In this document: one piece after another, positions 25,638 through 33,405 of the stretch
Layout: every line of letters begins with the position of its first letter
Numbering within the stretch: the first letter of the stretch is position 1
Assembly (NCBI RefSeq): GCF_034932065.1
Contig: NZ_JAYGHP010000003.1
Coordinates: 248,001-312,000, forward strand
Source of the DNA: Crocosphaera sp. UHCC 0190
GTDB taxonomy: Bacteria > Cyanobacteriota > Cyanobacteriia > Cyanobacteriales > Microcystaceae
Length of the DNA stretch: 64,000 nucleotides
Direction of reading: 5' to 3'
Notes under the pieces: generated by a model
What the model was told of the DNA's origin: nothing
The model's input: only the letters and a program-made list of their open reading frames with translations
Databases searched by the model: none
Program-made: the position numbers and the translations under genes

Positions 25638-26137
25638 TGGTTGTAAGGATCGAGCCGCTTAATGCTCGTAAGCATATTCGTAAAGGGTTTTCCTGTGGAA
25701 AGGATAGCTTAGACAATTACATACGTCAGCAGGCATCTCAAGATCTCAAAAAGCGAGTTACAACTGTGTTCGTTTTATTTGATGAGCCTAATTTTAACAT
25801 ATTGGCATATTACACGCTCTCTTCATTCACTCTTGATATTACAGATCTAGACGAAGCTTTTGCAAAACGCCTGCCCCGTTACCCACGATTGCCAGCTACA
25901 CTGTTGGGTCGTTTAGCTGTAGATTATAAACATAAGGGCAAGGGATTCGGGGAGTTGATGTTGTTGGATGCTCTTAAAAAGTCGCTGGATGTCTCTAAAC
26001 AAGTGGCCTCTCTAGCTGTGATAGCTGAAGCTTTAGATGAGCAAGCCTTAAATTTCTATAAAAAGTATGGCTTTCAACAATTTAAGCAAAATCCTATTAA
26101 GCTATACTTTCCAATGAAATCTATTGAAGAACTATGA
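25637..26137 (+). CDS. GNAT-family acetyltransferase toxin (TacT/AtaT-like)
   Basis: 166 aa. GNAT fold with the acetyl-CoA loop R-L-A-V-D-Y-K-H-K-G-K-G-F-G-E near 93-107 and the conserved late Tyr in F-Y-K-K-Y-G-F. N-terminal F-S-C-G-K-D-S-L-D-N-Y-I is typical of toxins that acetylate aminoacyl-tRNA and stop translation. ATG 25637 overlaps the antitoxin stop; a TTG at 25634 is the alternative. The stop overlaps (ATGA) the start of a truncated BrnA-like frame. It is intact, so the module is probably active. Confidence 0.9.
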   Translation: MVVRIEPLNARKHIRKGFSCGKDSLDNYIRQQASQDLKKRVTTVFVLFDEPNFNILAYYTLSSFTLDITDLDEAFAKRLPRYPRLPATLLGRLAVDYKHKGKGFGELMLLDALKKSLDVSKQVASLAVIAEALDEQALNFYKKYGFQQFKQNPIKLYFPMKSIEEL

Positions 26138-26193
26138 AAGACAAAGAGTTGAGCAATACCTCTCGCACTAATTGGGAAGTATTAGTCGAATAG
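26134..26193 (+). pseudogene. 19-codon remnant of a BrnA-type antitoxin gene
   Basis: ATG 26134 to TAG 26193 encodes M-K-D-K-E-L-S-N-T-S-R-T-N-W-E-V-L-V-E, nearly the same as the start of the complete antitoxin at 27286 (M-N-D-K-D-L-S-N-T-S-R-T-N-W-A-A-L-E-A). DNA identity stays high until about 26180, after which the copies diverge. It shows a partial duplication flanking the HEPN gene. Confidence 0.65.
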
Positions 26194-26421
26194 TAGGCCT
26201 AACTTGATTGAGGAAAGGAGATTCAGAGGGGGAATAGGAAGAAGTGGACATTTATCCGTGATTTGCCTTATTATAACCTCATACGAGATATTGTACAGCA
26301 ACTGCGATACAATTATAAGTTAGGCTGCTCAATCCTCGATGGTGACAGTAATTAAAAATTATGTGTTGTGTGTTTAAGGTTTAGAAAACCTGTGACTTTC
26401 CGATTTCAGGGTGAGTAGAAT
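26194..26421. other. Intergenic region with spaced inverted repeat
   Basis: GCCTAACTT (26197-26205) and AAGTTAGGC (26317-26325) form a 9-bp inverted repeat around 111 bp. A 45-codon frame without a start (about 26213-26353, with K-W-T-F-I-R-D-L-P-Y-Y-N-L) crosses it and may be a gene fragment. Near the end, GGTGAG at 26410-26415 is the likely ribosome binding site of the HEPN gene. Confidence 0.4.
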
Positions 26422-27255
26422 TTGACTAGCTATGAAAATTCTATTAAAGCTATGCCGGAAATACCTATTTGGGAAGTAAGACTCACTGTATACGGTTCAA
26501 TTACAGTTGAGAAAACGCTGCGTTTGAATGAGTTAAAGGGCTTTCGATTGCCTGATCCCTTCTACAGTGACATTGAAATTCGACGAAATCGATCAACTTC
26601 AGGAGTAGGAGCAACTGTTACAGCTTATGCACCAACAGAACAACTTGCTCGTGAGGCAGCAATTTTATTTTTCGGTCAAATGCTCGATGCACTCGCAGTC
26701 CAAATCAATCAACCACTCTATTTAAACTTTCGTGATCGCCAAAACATTAGCAATGCAACTCATAAAACCTTAAGAAGGGTCAGAAAAGAAGAATGGCAAG
26801 AGGCATTTAAAGAAGCGCGGCTTTTGGCTTCAACCGAGACGACTTTCTTGAGAGCCTTGGGGTGGTATGGTAAGGGTTTACATACCGAAGATCCCTTTGA
26901 CAAGTTCTTGGCTTTTTGGAACGCAATTGAAATAGTGGCAAGCAAATATCATCCTCAGATACCTGAAGGAAAAGCAAAGGGTTCAAAAAGCCAAACTTGG
27001 GAAAGCTTCAAAGCCTTGTGGGGTGAATGTGAAGATTGGGAAATTATTAAAGGACAAACACAATGGATTGATGATAATTATGAAGTTCGCAAAACAATTG
27101 CTCATGGTACGCAGCCGATAGACATTGAAACAGTTAGGGAAGTTGCTCAAAGAATCGATACCATAGAGCGGGTAGCACACAAATTTCTTCTTGAGTGGAG
27201 GCAGCAAAAGCTTAATCCACAAGTTCCTCCAGAACTTAGAGAGATGTTGAGATAA
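26422..27255 (+). CDS. MauJ/Apea-like protein with HEPN R-x4-H motif
   Basis: 277 aa, TTG start with GGTGAG 6 nt upstream. The N-terminal half (about 15-110) is beta-rich (W-E-V-R-L-T-V-Y-G-S-I-T-V-E). The C-terminal half is helical and HEPN-like: F-D-K-F-L-A-F-W-N-A-I-E-I-V-A-S-K-Y near 155-172 and V-R-K-T-I-A-H-G-T with Arg223 and His228, the R-x4-6-H pair used by HEPN ribonucleases. It lies 30 bp before a BrnA-type antitoxin, in the place normally held by the BrnT toxin, and behind a GNAT toxin operon. A toxin or sensor role is inferred. It could instead be a benign MauJ-like protein. Confidence 0.72.
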   Translation: MTSYENSIKAMPEIPIWEVRLTVYGSITVEKTLRLNELKGFRLPDPFYSDIEIRRNRSTSGVGATVTAYAPTEQLAREAAILFFGQMLDALAVQINQPLYLNFRDRQNISNATHKTLRRVRKEEWQEAFKEARLLASTETTFLRALGWYGKGLHTEDPFDKFLAFWNAIEIVASKYHPQIPEGKAKGSKSQTWESFKALWGECEDWEIIKGQTQWIDDNYEVRKTIAHGTQPIDIETVREVAQRIDTIERVAHKFLLEWRQQKLNPQVPPELREMLR

Positions 27256-27285
27256 TTGTCATTTCAGCAAGAAGGGCAAATCGAT

Positions 27286-27564
27286 ATGAACGACAAAGAC
27301 TTAAGCAATACCTCTCGTACTAATTGGGCAGCACTAGAGGCAATAGATGATGAAACAATTGATTACTCTGATATTCCACCATTGACAGAGGAGTTTTTTG
27401 AAAAGGCTACTTTAAGAATTCCTGCATCCCAAGCACAGCAGTTAGTTCAGATTGAACCTGATGTGTTGGAGTGGTTCCAAGCTCAAGGTGGTGAATACAA
27501 AGCTTTAATCAACTCAATTTTGCGTCATTACATTGAAAGTCAAGGTGAACAGCCAGCAGTGTAA
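27286..27564 (+). CDS. BrnA-type antitoxin without a BrnT partner
   Basis: 92 aa from ATG 27286; GAAGGG is 10-15 nt upstream. A TTG at 27256 would extend it but the family starts later. The C-terminal half, A-T-L-R-I-P, then E-P-D-V-L-E-W-F-Q-A-Q-G, then I-N-S-I-L-R-H-Y-I-E, is the CopG-like DNA-binding and dimer region of BrnA antitoxins. The N-terminal stretch is repeated at 26134-26193. BrnA normally pairs with the small ribonuclease BrnT just upstream; here the HEPN gene occupies that position. It probably regulates its own operon and may neutralise the HEPN protein. Confidence 0.78.
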   Translation: MNDKDLSNTSRTNWAALEAIDDETIDYSDIPPLTEEFFEKATLRIPASQAQQLVQIEPDVLEWFQAQGGEYKALINSILRHYIESQGEQPAV

Positions 27565-27600
27565 CCGGATTTGGTATCACCACCTCATTACTATCTCACC

Positions 27601-28392
27601 TTAAGCAGCCATTTCTAAGCGTTTTAACATAGTTGCTCTAGCTTGATAGGCTAAAGTATCATCTAGGGGACTTAAAGTAACTTCAGTTTGATATTTTTTT
27701 TGTAAAGCTCTTTTAATTAACCAATCAGCCAGAAAAGGATTTTTGGGTAATAAGGGGCCATGGGAATAAGTAGCGATCGCCTGACGATAAAAAGCCCCTT
27801 CATAACCATCTTCCCCATTATTACCATAACCTTTAAGCACCTTTCCCAAAGGTTGAACATCCCCTAAGTAAGTCCGTCCCCCATGATTTTCAAACCCAAT
27901 AATTATCGGAGGTTTTCCTAACATTTTGCTTAAATCTTCAGCTAAGGGAGAAGCCGTAATTTCAAAGACCACATTACCAATACAACGGGAAGCGTCGGGG
28001 CCCGGATGTTTACTAACTAAATCTAATAATCCTAACCCATCAATGCGTTGTCCTAAAGCGGGTTCATAATAATGGCCCAATAATTGCGGGGAACCACAAG
28101 TAAACACCCCTGGGGTTCCCTCATCTAATTTAGCCTTTAATGCTGCTGCTTTTGCCCCTTTTAAGTCCCGCATGACTAATTCTTGTTGACGATCTTGGGC
28201 CCCACCCCCGACAATTAAATCAACCTCAGAAAATTGAGACACTTCCGCTTGTTGATCTAGAGGTTTGATAGTTACTGGAATACCACGCCATTGACAACGC
28301 CTTTGTAGACAGATAACGTTACCGCGATCGCCATAGGTACTCATCAGATTAGGATAAAGCCAACCAATAATCAAGGTTTGGGTTTGGGACAT
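27601..28392 (-). CDS. gatD: GatD-like type 1 glutamine amidotransferase (CobB/CobQ family)
   Basis: 263 aa. N-terminal I-G-W-L-Y-P-N-L-M-S-T-Y-G-D-R-G-N and the class I amidotransferase nucleophile region G-V-F-T-C-G-S-P-Q-L-L-G (Cys about 100), with a catalytic His in A-T-Y-S-H-G-P-L-L-P near 215. This matches GatD, which with the Mur-ligase-like MurT amidates lipid II glutamate. No murT is adjacent, so the partner must be elsewhere or the enzyme acts on another cobyrinate-like substrate. It lies 7 bp after the LptF/G permease stop as the last gene of the lpt operon, tying it to envelope assembly. Confidence 0.82.
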   Translation of the reverse strand: MSQTQTLIIGWLYPNLMSTYGDRGNVICLQRRCQWRGIPVTIKPLDQQAEVSQFSEVDLIVGGGAQDRQQELVMRDLKGAKAAALKAKLDEGTPGVFTCGSPQLLGHYYEPALGQRIDGLGLLDLVSKHPGPDASRCIGNVVFEITASPLAEDLSKMLGKPPIIIGFENHGGRTYLGDVQPLGKVLKGYGNNGEDGYEGAFYRQAIATYSHGPLLPKNPFLADWLIKRALQKKYQTEVTLSPLDDTLAYQARATMLKRLEMAA

Positions 28393-28399
28393 AAACAGA

Positions 28400-29584
28400 T
28401 TATCGTAAACTTGCTGATTGAACTAATAATAAACCACCTGCGCCCAATCCCAAAAGATTAGGCAACCAGGCCCCGAAAAATGGATTTAAAATGCCCCAAA
28501 TACCGAGGGAACTAGCCACGAAAGAGAGCAGATAATAGGCAAAAATCAGGCCAACACAAATCCCAAAACTGGTCGCTTTATTAGTATTTTGGGGTCTGAC
28601 TCCAATCGCTGCCCCTACCAGGCCAAAAACTAAACAAACAAAGGGCAAAGCATACTTTTCTTGTAAACGCACCTGGACTTTTCGTACCCGTTTTTCATCC
28701 CCACTCAATTTCATCGCTTGGAGATATTCTCTTGTTTCACTGATGGTCATTTCTGTGAAATTTTGGCGACGATTTGCCAAATCTAAGGGGGCGCGAGGTA
28801 AGGCTAATTGTTGATGTTCAAAGCGTACAATATTACGATAGGAACCATCGGGAGCAATAATATAAACCGTCCCATTAAAAAAATCCCAGGTATTCGTTGA
28901 AAGATTCCAAGTAGCTGATTCGGCAGTGACAATTTGGTTAACATCTTCTTGGGTACGATCCAAAATAGTCAACCCTGTCATATTTTCCCCATTGTATTCT
29001 TCAGCATAAAATAGCCTGGTTAATATAGATAAATCTTGACCATCTTCATCTTGAATCGTTTTATATTCAGGATAGACAATATTGCGTTCTTTAAAATCGG
29101 GACGTTCCTGATTAACTGCTTTTTCTAAGGTAACAGCAGCTTCATGGGTAGCGGCCGGGGCCACCCAGTCATTAACCACAAAGGCAAATCCTGTCACCAC
29201 TAAACTAAAGAAAATCGCCGGAATCACCAAACGATAAACACTGATCCCTAAACTTCTGAGGGCAATCAGTTCACTATCACTAGATAAACGACTATAGGCC
29301 ATCAAAGAAGCGAGTAGCATCCCCATCGGAAAGGCCAAACTAATAAATCCAGGCATTTTTAATAAGAGGATTTTTAGGGCCACAGAGAGGAGAAGTCCTG
29401 ATTCAGTAACACGACGTACCAGATCGAATAATGTCCCAATGGAAAGGCCCAGAGAGGTAAAAATCCCCATCCCAAACAAAAAGGGTAGAAGGAGTTCAAT
29501 AAACAGGTAACGATCCATGATCGAGAGGCCGGGGATCTGGGGTTTCAACTTGATTTTAACGGGGTTTGCTTGACCGATATCCAT
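28400..29584 (-). CDS. LptF/LptG-family lipopolysaccharide export permease
   Basis: 394 aa. The YjgP/YjgQ pattern: N-terminal helices (about 22-130, with M-D-R-Y-L-F-I-E-L-L-L-P-F), a periplasmic beta-jellyroll (about 140-290) and C-terminal helices (about 310-390). Cyanobacteria often have a single such permease that may act as a homodimer in place of LptF plus LptG. It extracts lipopolysaccharide from the inner membrane using energy from LptB. LptA, LptB and this gene follow one another with gaps of 8 and 13 bp. Which of F or G it equals cannot be stated. Confidence 0.88.
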   Translation of the reverse strand: MDIGQANPVKIKLKPQIPGLSIMDRYLFIELLLPFLFGMGIFTSLGLSIGTLFDLVRRVTESGLLLSVALKILLLKMPGFISLAFPMGMLLASLMAYSRLSSDSELIALRSLGISVYRLVIPAIFFSLVVTGFAFVVNDWVAPAATHEAAVTLEKAVNQERPDFKERNIVYPEYKTIQDEDGQDLSILTRLFYAEEYNGENMTGLTILDRTQEDVNQIVTAESATWNLSTNTWDFFNGTVYIIAPDGSYRNIVRFEHQQLALPRAPLDLANRRQNFTEMTISETREYLQAMKLSGDEKRVRKVQVRLQEKYALPFVCLVFGLVGAAIGVRPQNTNKATSFGICVGLIFAYYLLSFVASSLGIWGILNPFFGAWLPNLLGLGAGGLLLVQSASLR

Positions 29585-29597
29585 GAGATGTGTGGGT

Positions 29598-30326
29598 TTA
29601 GAGTTGGAAGTTTTCCCCTAAATAATACTGTCGCACTAGGGAATTGTTATAAAGTTCTTCGGCACTACCGGCCGCTAAAATTTGACCATCCCGCATAATA
29701 TAGGCGCGGTTGGTAATGGCCAGGGTTTCTCGCACATTGTGATCCGTGATCAAAATTCCCATTTTGCGATCGCGTAATTGGGCGATCATGGTTTGAATTT
29801 CTGAGACAGCAATGGGGTCAACTCCGGCAAAGGGTTCATCTAATAATAAAAAATCTGGCCCGTCTTGGCCCACCGCTAAAGATCTGGCTAATTCTGTCCT
29901 GCGTCTTTCTCCCCCTGAGACTTGAGAACCTTGGGTATTAGCGATTTTTTCTAGGCGAAACTCTCTCAAGAGATCATGGAGGCGTTGGGTTCGTTGTCGA
30001 AAGGGGACATTAGTTTGTTCGAGGGCTAATTGAATATTTTCTAGGACACTCAAATGACGAAAAATGCTGGCCTGTTGAGTCATATAACCAATGCCTAAGC
30101 GGGCCCGTCTATTTAGGGGTAAGCGAGTAACTTCTTTTTGGTTAAGCCAAACTTTGCCTTTATTGGGTTTGACGAGGCCGGTAGCAATATAAAAGGTGGT
30201 GGTTTTGCCGGCCCCATTAGGGCCAAGGAGTCCCACAATTTCACCAGGGGCCACTTTGATGTTGACTCGGTTGACAACTTGGCGTTTTCCGTAGACTTTA
30301 TGAATGTTTTCTAAAATGAGCGTCAT
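29598..30326 (-). CDS. lptB: Lipopolysaccharide export ABC ATPase LptB
   Basis: 242 aa. Walker A G-P-N-G-A-G-K-T-T near 35-43, Q-loop M-T-Q-Q-A-S-I-F, signature V-S-G-G-E-R-R-R-T-E near 136-145, Walker B F-L-L-L-D-E-P-F-A-G-V-D-P and H-loop T-D-H-N-V-R-E-T. The Q-loop and signature follow the LptB subgroup. It powers the LptF/G-like permease encoded next, lifting lipopolysaccharide out of the cytoplasmic membrane. 8 bp after lptA. Confidence 0.93.
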   Translation of the reverse strand: MTLILENIHKVYGKRQVVNRVNIKVAPGEIVGLLGPNGAGKTTTFYIATGLVKPNKGKVWLNQKEVTRLPLNRRARLGIGYMTQQASIFRHLSVLENIQLALEQTNVPFRQRTQRLHDLLREFRLEKIANTQGSQVSGGERRRTELARSLAVGQDGPDFLLLDEPFAGVDPIAVSEIQTMIAQLRDRKMGILITDHNVRETLAITNRAYIMRDGQILAAGSAEELYNNSLVRQYYLGENFQL

Positions 30327-30334
30327 AGTTTAGG

Positions 30335-30844
30335 TTAGAAGTCGGGGGTAGGCAAGGGAGTATCGAAGACAGGAGGGGGAGCAACGGGGGTGGGTTCTGG
30401 GGGACTGTCTTCCGCTTCGGTGACTAAATATATTGATTCTACCTGTTGAGCAGATTCTGGGGTGGCAATAAAGCGGCCTTCGTCAATTAAATAGGTCATG
30501 GTTTCGGCCCGCATACTGTTTCCCTCTTGGAGAACATAAACATTACCTGTGAGAACTAAACGGCGTTCTCGGCTAAAATATTGAGCTTGGGCTGAGGTTC
30601 CTTGAATATCACGGGAAGGATAGAAGATTTGTACGTTTCCTCTTGCGGTGACGACTCCGGTTTCTGAGTTGGCTTCTTGGATGTCGGAACGGACGGTTAG
30701 GGGACTATTGGGAGGTGGGGGTGCAGTTTGGGCCTGGGCGGTTTTGGGGATGCCTTTGAGGGCGATGATACTCATGATGACGGCAAGGGTACAGCCGATG
30801 GTTCCGAAGGTGCTTTTAATGACTGGGACGGGAATGGATAACAT
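30335..30844 (-). CDS. lptA: LptA-like periplasmic lipopolysaccharide carrier
   Basis: 169 aa. An N-terminal hydrophobic signal or anchor (about 14-38, ending A-Q-A-Q-T) is followed by a Pro-rich linker and an OstA-like domain (about 50-140) with G-V-V-T-A-R-G-N-V-Q-I-F-Y and L-V-L-T-G-N-V-Y-V-L-Q, the repeating G-N-V strand pattern of LptA/LptD. The last 25 residues are Pro-rich and acidic. It forms part of the periplasmic bridge for lipopolysaccharide. First gene of the lptA-lptB-permease-gatD run; no LptC gene is seen here. Confidence 0.85.
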   Translation of the reverse strand: MLSIPVPVIKSTFGTIGCTLAVIMSIIALKGIPKTAQAQTAPPPPNSPLTVRSDIQEANSETGVVTARGNVQIFYPSRDIQGTSAQAQYFSRERRLVLTGNVYVLQEGNSMRAETMTYLIDEGRFIATPESAQQVESIYLVTEAEDSPPEPTPVAPPPVFDTPLPTPDF

Positions 30845-31023
30845 GATTGATCTTTAAGGAGGGATTCAAATTTATTCTAATGTTTAGTTTACTCAATCCT
30901 CTGACTAATGGTTAAGGCCAGTTGATTCTAGAAATTTTAACGCAAGAAGATTCGAGAATTGTTTGAATATCCTAAATTAGCCAAAGCAATATCTGAGTAG
31001 TTCACCAGTTTACCCTCTATTTT

Positions 31024-31061
31024 TGACACCAAAATGTCATAACAGTGTCACAGGGTTGTCA
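31024..31061 (+). promoter_or_regulatory. Helically phased TGTCA repeats upstream of the HhoA-type protease gene
   Basis: TGACA at 31024 and TGTCA at 31035, 31046 and 31057 start exactly 11 bp apart, one helical turn. A possible -10 TATATT follows at 31073-31078 with no good -35 at the usual distance, as expected for an activator-dependent promoter. The remainder of the 322-bp gap (30845-31166) back to lptA has no other feature seen. Confidence 0.5.
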
Positions 31062-31084
31062 TCTCCCCAGTTTATATTAAAAAT

Positions 31085-31141
31085 GTCAGTCCAAAGCTGT
31101 TTTCCGATCAAGTCGCTCCTCACTGGACTGACTTTTCTTCC
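31085..31141 (+). promoter_or_regulatory. Terminator-like hairpin in the leader of the HhoA-type protease gene
   Basis: GTCAGTCCA (31085-31093) pairs perfectly with TGGACTGAC (31124-31132) across a 30-nt loop and is followed by TTTTCTTCC. It starts just after the candidate -10 element and ends 26 bp before the ATG, so it would form in the 5' end of the mRNA and could act in attenuation or translation control. Confidence 0.5.
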
Positions 31142-31166
31142 TATTATTAACCTTAAAATAACGACA

Positions 31167-32414
31167 ATGATGAAAGACGACACTTTAAACTCCTCTTATC
31201 TACAACCTAACCTAAAAAAATCTCAACCTTCCTTTTGGCAAAAACCCATCACTTCTTTGTCCTTGGTATTATTAGGAATGGGGGTGGGTATTGGGGGAAC
31301 TGTCGCTTTTAGTTATCCCAATCTCTTGGCAGAAGCAAGCAAAAATATAACTGGTTCACAACCCGCATTTGCTCAAAATCAATTAGCGGCTATTCCTCCT
31401 TTAAGTTCGGAAAATTTTGTTACCGATGTGGTTAAGGAAGTGGGGCCGGCAGTAGTGCGAATTGATGCTTCTCGTACAGTGAAAGCTGAAGTCCCACCGA
31501 TGCTTGAAGATCCGGCTTTTCGTCGCTTTTTTGGCTCACAAATGCCTAATGTTCCTGATAGTCAAATTCAACGGGGAACGGGGTCAGGTTTTATTTTAAG
31601 TCAGGATGGGAAAATTTTAACTAATGCTCATGTGGTTGATGGGACTAGTGAAGTGACAGTCACTTTAAAAGATGGCCGCTCTTTCACAGGCAAAGTATTA
31701 GGAACTGACCCGGTTACTGATGTGGCTGTGATTAAAATTGAAGCTGATAATTTACCTACCGTTAAAGCTGGTAATTCTGACAATCTTCAGGTGGGAGAAT
31801 GGGCAATTGCTATCGGTAATCCATTAGGGTTAGATAATACGGTAACGACGGGAATTGTTAGTGCTACAGGACGGTTAAGTTCTCAAGTGGGAGTCGGAGA
31901 TAAAAGAGTTGAGTTTATTCAAACTGATGCAGCCATTAATCCTGGAAATTCAGGTGGCCCACTTCTCAATGCAAGGGGTGAAGTGATCGGAATCAATACA
32001 GCTATTATTAAAGATGCCCAAGGAATTGGTTTTTCTATTCCCATTAATAAGGCTGAACAAATTGCCAAAAAATTAATTGCTACTGGTAAAGTAGAACATC
32101 CTTATTTGGGAATTCAGATGGTAGAAATTACCCCTGAAATTAAAGAAAAATTGCAAGAAACTGAGGGCATCAAAGTTAATGCTGACTCAGGAGTCTTAAT
32201 TGTTAAGGTTATGCCAAATTCTCCAGCAGATCGCTCAGGTTTAAAAGCGGGAGATGTCTTACAATCAATTGAACAACAACCTCTAAAAAATCCTGGAGAA
32301 GTACAACAAGCGGTTGATAAAGTAGAGGTTGGTGAAACATTACCCTTACAAATTGAACGCAATGGCAATTCCCTAAATCTTAATGTTAAAGTTGGACTAT
32401 TGCCCAAGCAATAA
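31167..32414 (+). CDS. hhoA: Deg/HtrA-type serine protease (HhoA-like)
   Basis: 415 aa from ATG 31167. The frame extends to a TTG at 31023, but that would run through the putative promoter and leader. An N-terminal membrane anchor or signal (about 27-50) with A-F-A-Q after it; a trypsin-like domain with His155 (N-A-H-V-V), Asp185 (T-D-V-A-V-I) and Ser262 (G-N-S-G-G-P); one PDZ domain near 310-410. It degrades or refolds damaged periplasmic or thylakoid-lumen proteins during heat and light stress. Cyanobacteria carry three paralogues (HtrA, HhoA, HhoB), and the exact assignment is uncertain. Confidence 0.88.
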   Translation: MMKDDTLNSSYLQPNLKKSQPSFWQKPITSLSLVLLGMGVGIGGTVAFSYPNLLAEASKNITGSQPAFAQNQLAAIPPLSSENFVTDVVKEVGPAVVRIDASRTVKAEVPPMLEDPAFRRFFGSQMPNVPDSQIQRGTGSGFILSQDGKILTNAHVVDGTSEVTVTLKDGRSFTGKVLGTDPVTDVAVIKIEADNLPTVKAGNSDNLQVGEWAIAIGNPLGLDNTVTTGIVSATGRLSSQVGVGDKRVEFIQTDAAINPGNSGGPLLNARGEVIGINTAIIKDAQGIGFSIPINKAEQIAKKLIATGKVEHPYLGIQMVEITPEIKEKLQETEGIKVNADSGVLIVKVMPNSPADRSGLKAGDVLQSIEQQPLKNPGEVQQAVDKVEVGETLPLQIERNGNSLNLNVKVGLLPKQ

Positions 32415-32451
32415 CGAAAATTTTAAGAGTTTGGTAAGTTTGGTACTTCGG

Positions 32452-32487
32452 TAGAGACGTGAATTTTTACGTCTCTATTTTCTATTT
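32452..32487 (+). terminator. Intrinsic terminator after the protease gene
   Basis: TAGAGACGT / ACGTCTCTA, a perfect 9-bp stem with an 8-nt loop, followed by TTTTCTATTTT; 37 bp after the stop codon. Confidence 0.7.
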
Positions 32488-32541
32488 TAAAATAAAGTCA
32501 AGACATGATAAAATATTTTTGCTAGAACCAAGAGAATTACT

Positions 32542-33381
32542 ATGTTACAAATTCTGACAGGATTTGGGTTTTTATCAGGAATGAGTTATCCTTTTCGACT
32601 GTTGGGAGTCTTTAAGTCCCATTCTCGTCTTTTATCCTATATTATTGTTCCTATTCTCCTTAATTTTGTTATTGCTATTTTTCTTGATGTTGGGTTATTT
32701 TTGTTTGGTTGGGAATTAACTCAAGTCTTAACTGACACCATTATTCAACGTCTTGATCTTTTCTTAGTTAACCTTCCTAGTTGGTTAGGAGGTTTAGATT
32801 ATTTAATTGTTGTTTTGGGATTTTTATTACGAATAATATTTGGGATTTTATTATTGGTTTTAACGGGATTTTTGTTGGTTCAATTTGGGGTGATTTTAGG
32901 TGCGCCTTGGTATGGTAAGTTATCAGAAGAATTAGAAAAAATTACAACAGGAAATGTTCAAGTTATTGAAGTTGGATTTATGGGAGATATTTGGCGAGCA
33001 ATTCTTTTTGAAATTAAAAAATTAGTATTAATTATTAGTCTCGGATTTTTATTGTTTTTCTTAAATGTTTTACCAGGGTTTGGGACTTTACTTTCTCCTA
33101 TGGGTGGAATGATCTTAACAGGAACAATTCTTTGTTTAGATTTTTTTGATGCACCATTAGAAAGAAGACGACTTAAATTTAGAGAAAAATTAGGAATTAT
33201 TTGGAAAAGTTTGCCAGCAAGTGCAGGATTTTCTCTAGTTTGTTTATTCTTAATTGCTATTCCTTTTGTTAATTTATTAACGATTCCTTTTTGTGTTGGT
33301 GGAGGGACATTATTTGTCTGCGATCGCATTTTACAAAAAGGGTTACTCCCCTCAGAAAATCAATCATTTATTCCTCAATAA
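32542..33381 (+). CDS. EI24/CysZ-type membrane protein
   Basis: 279 aa with about five or six hydrophobic segments (near 33-58, 86-122, 158-195, 230-262). The start G-F-G-F-L-S-G-M-S-Y-P-F-R and the segment G-A-P-W-Y-G-K-L-S-E-E-L-E near 119-131 match the EI24 domain family, which includes the sulfate transporter CysZ. Transport of sulfate is possible but not shown. The kinase-like gene follows after 24 bp on the same strand, so the two are probably co-transcribed. Confidence 0.75.
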   Translation: MLQILTGFGFLSGMSYPFRLLGVFKSHSRLLSYIIVPILLNFVIAIFLDVGLFLFGWELTQVLTDTIIQRLDLFLVNLPSWLGGLDYLIVVLGFLLRIIFGILLLVLTGFLLVQFGVILGAPWYGKLSEELEKITTGNVQVIEVGFMGDIWRAILFEIKKLVLIISLGFLLFFLNVLPGFGTLLSPMGGMILTGTILCLDFFDAPLERRRLKFREKLGIIWKSLPASAGFSLVCLFLIAIPFVNLLTIPFCVGGGTLFVCDRILQKGLLPSENQSFIPQ

Positions 33382-33405
33382 TTGTTCGTTGACTTTATTA
33401 ATAAT

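Noticed and set aside
31023-31166. TTG-started extension of the HhoA-type protease
   Set aside because: Covers the phased repeats, -10-like box and leader hairpin, and adds no signal-peptide likeness before the ATG at 31167.
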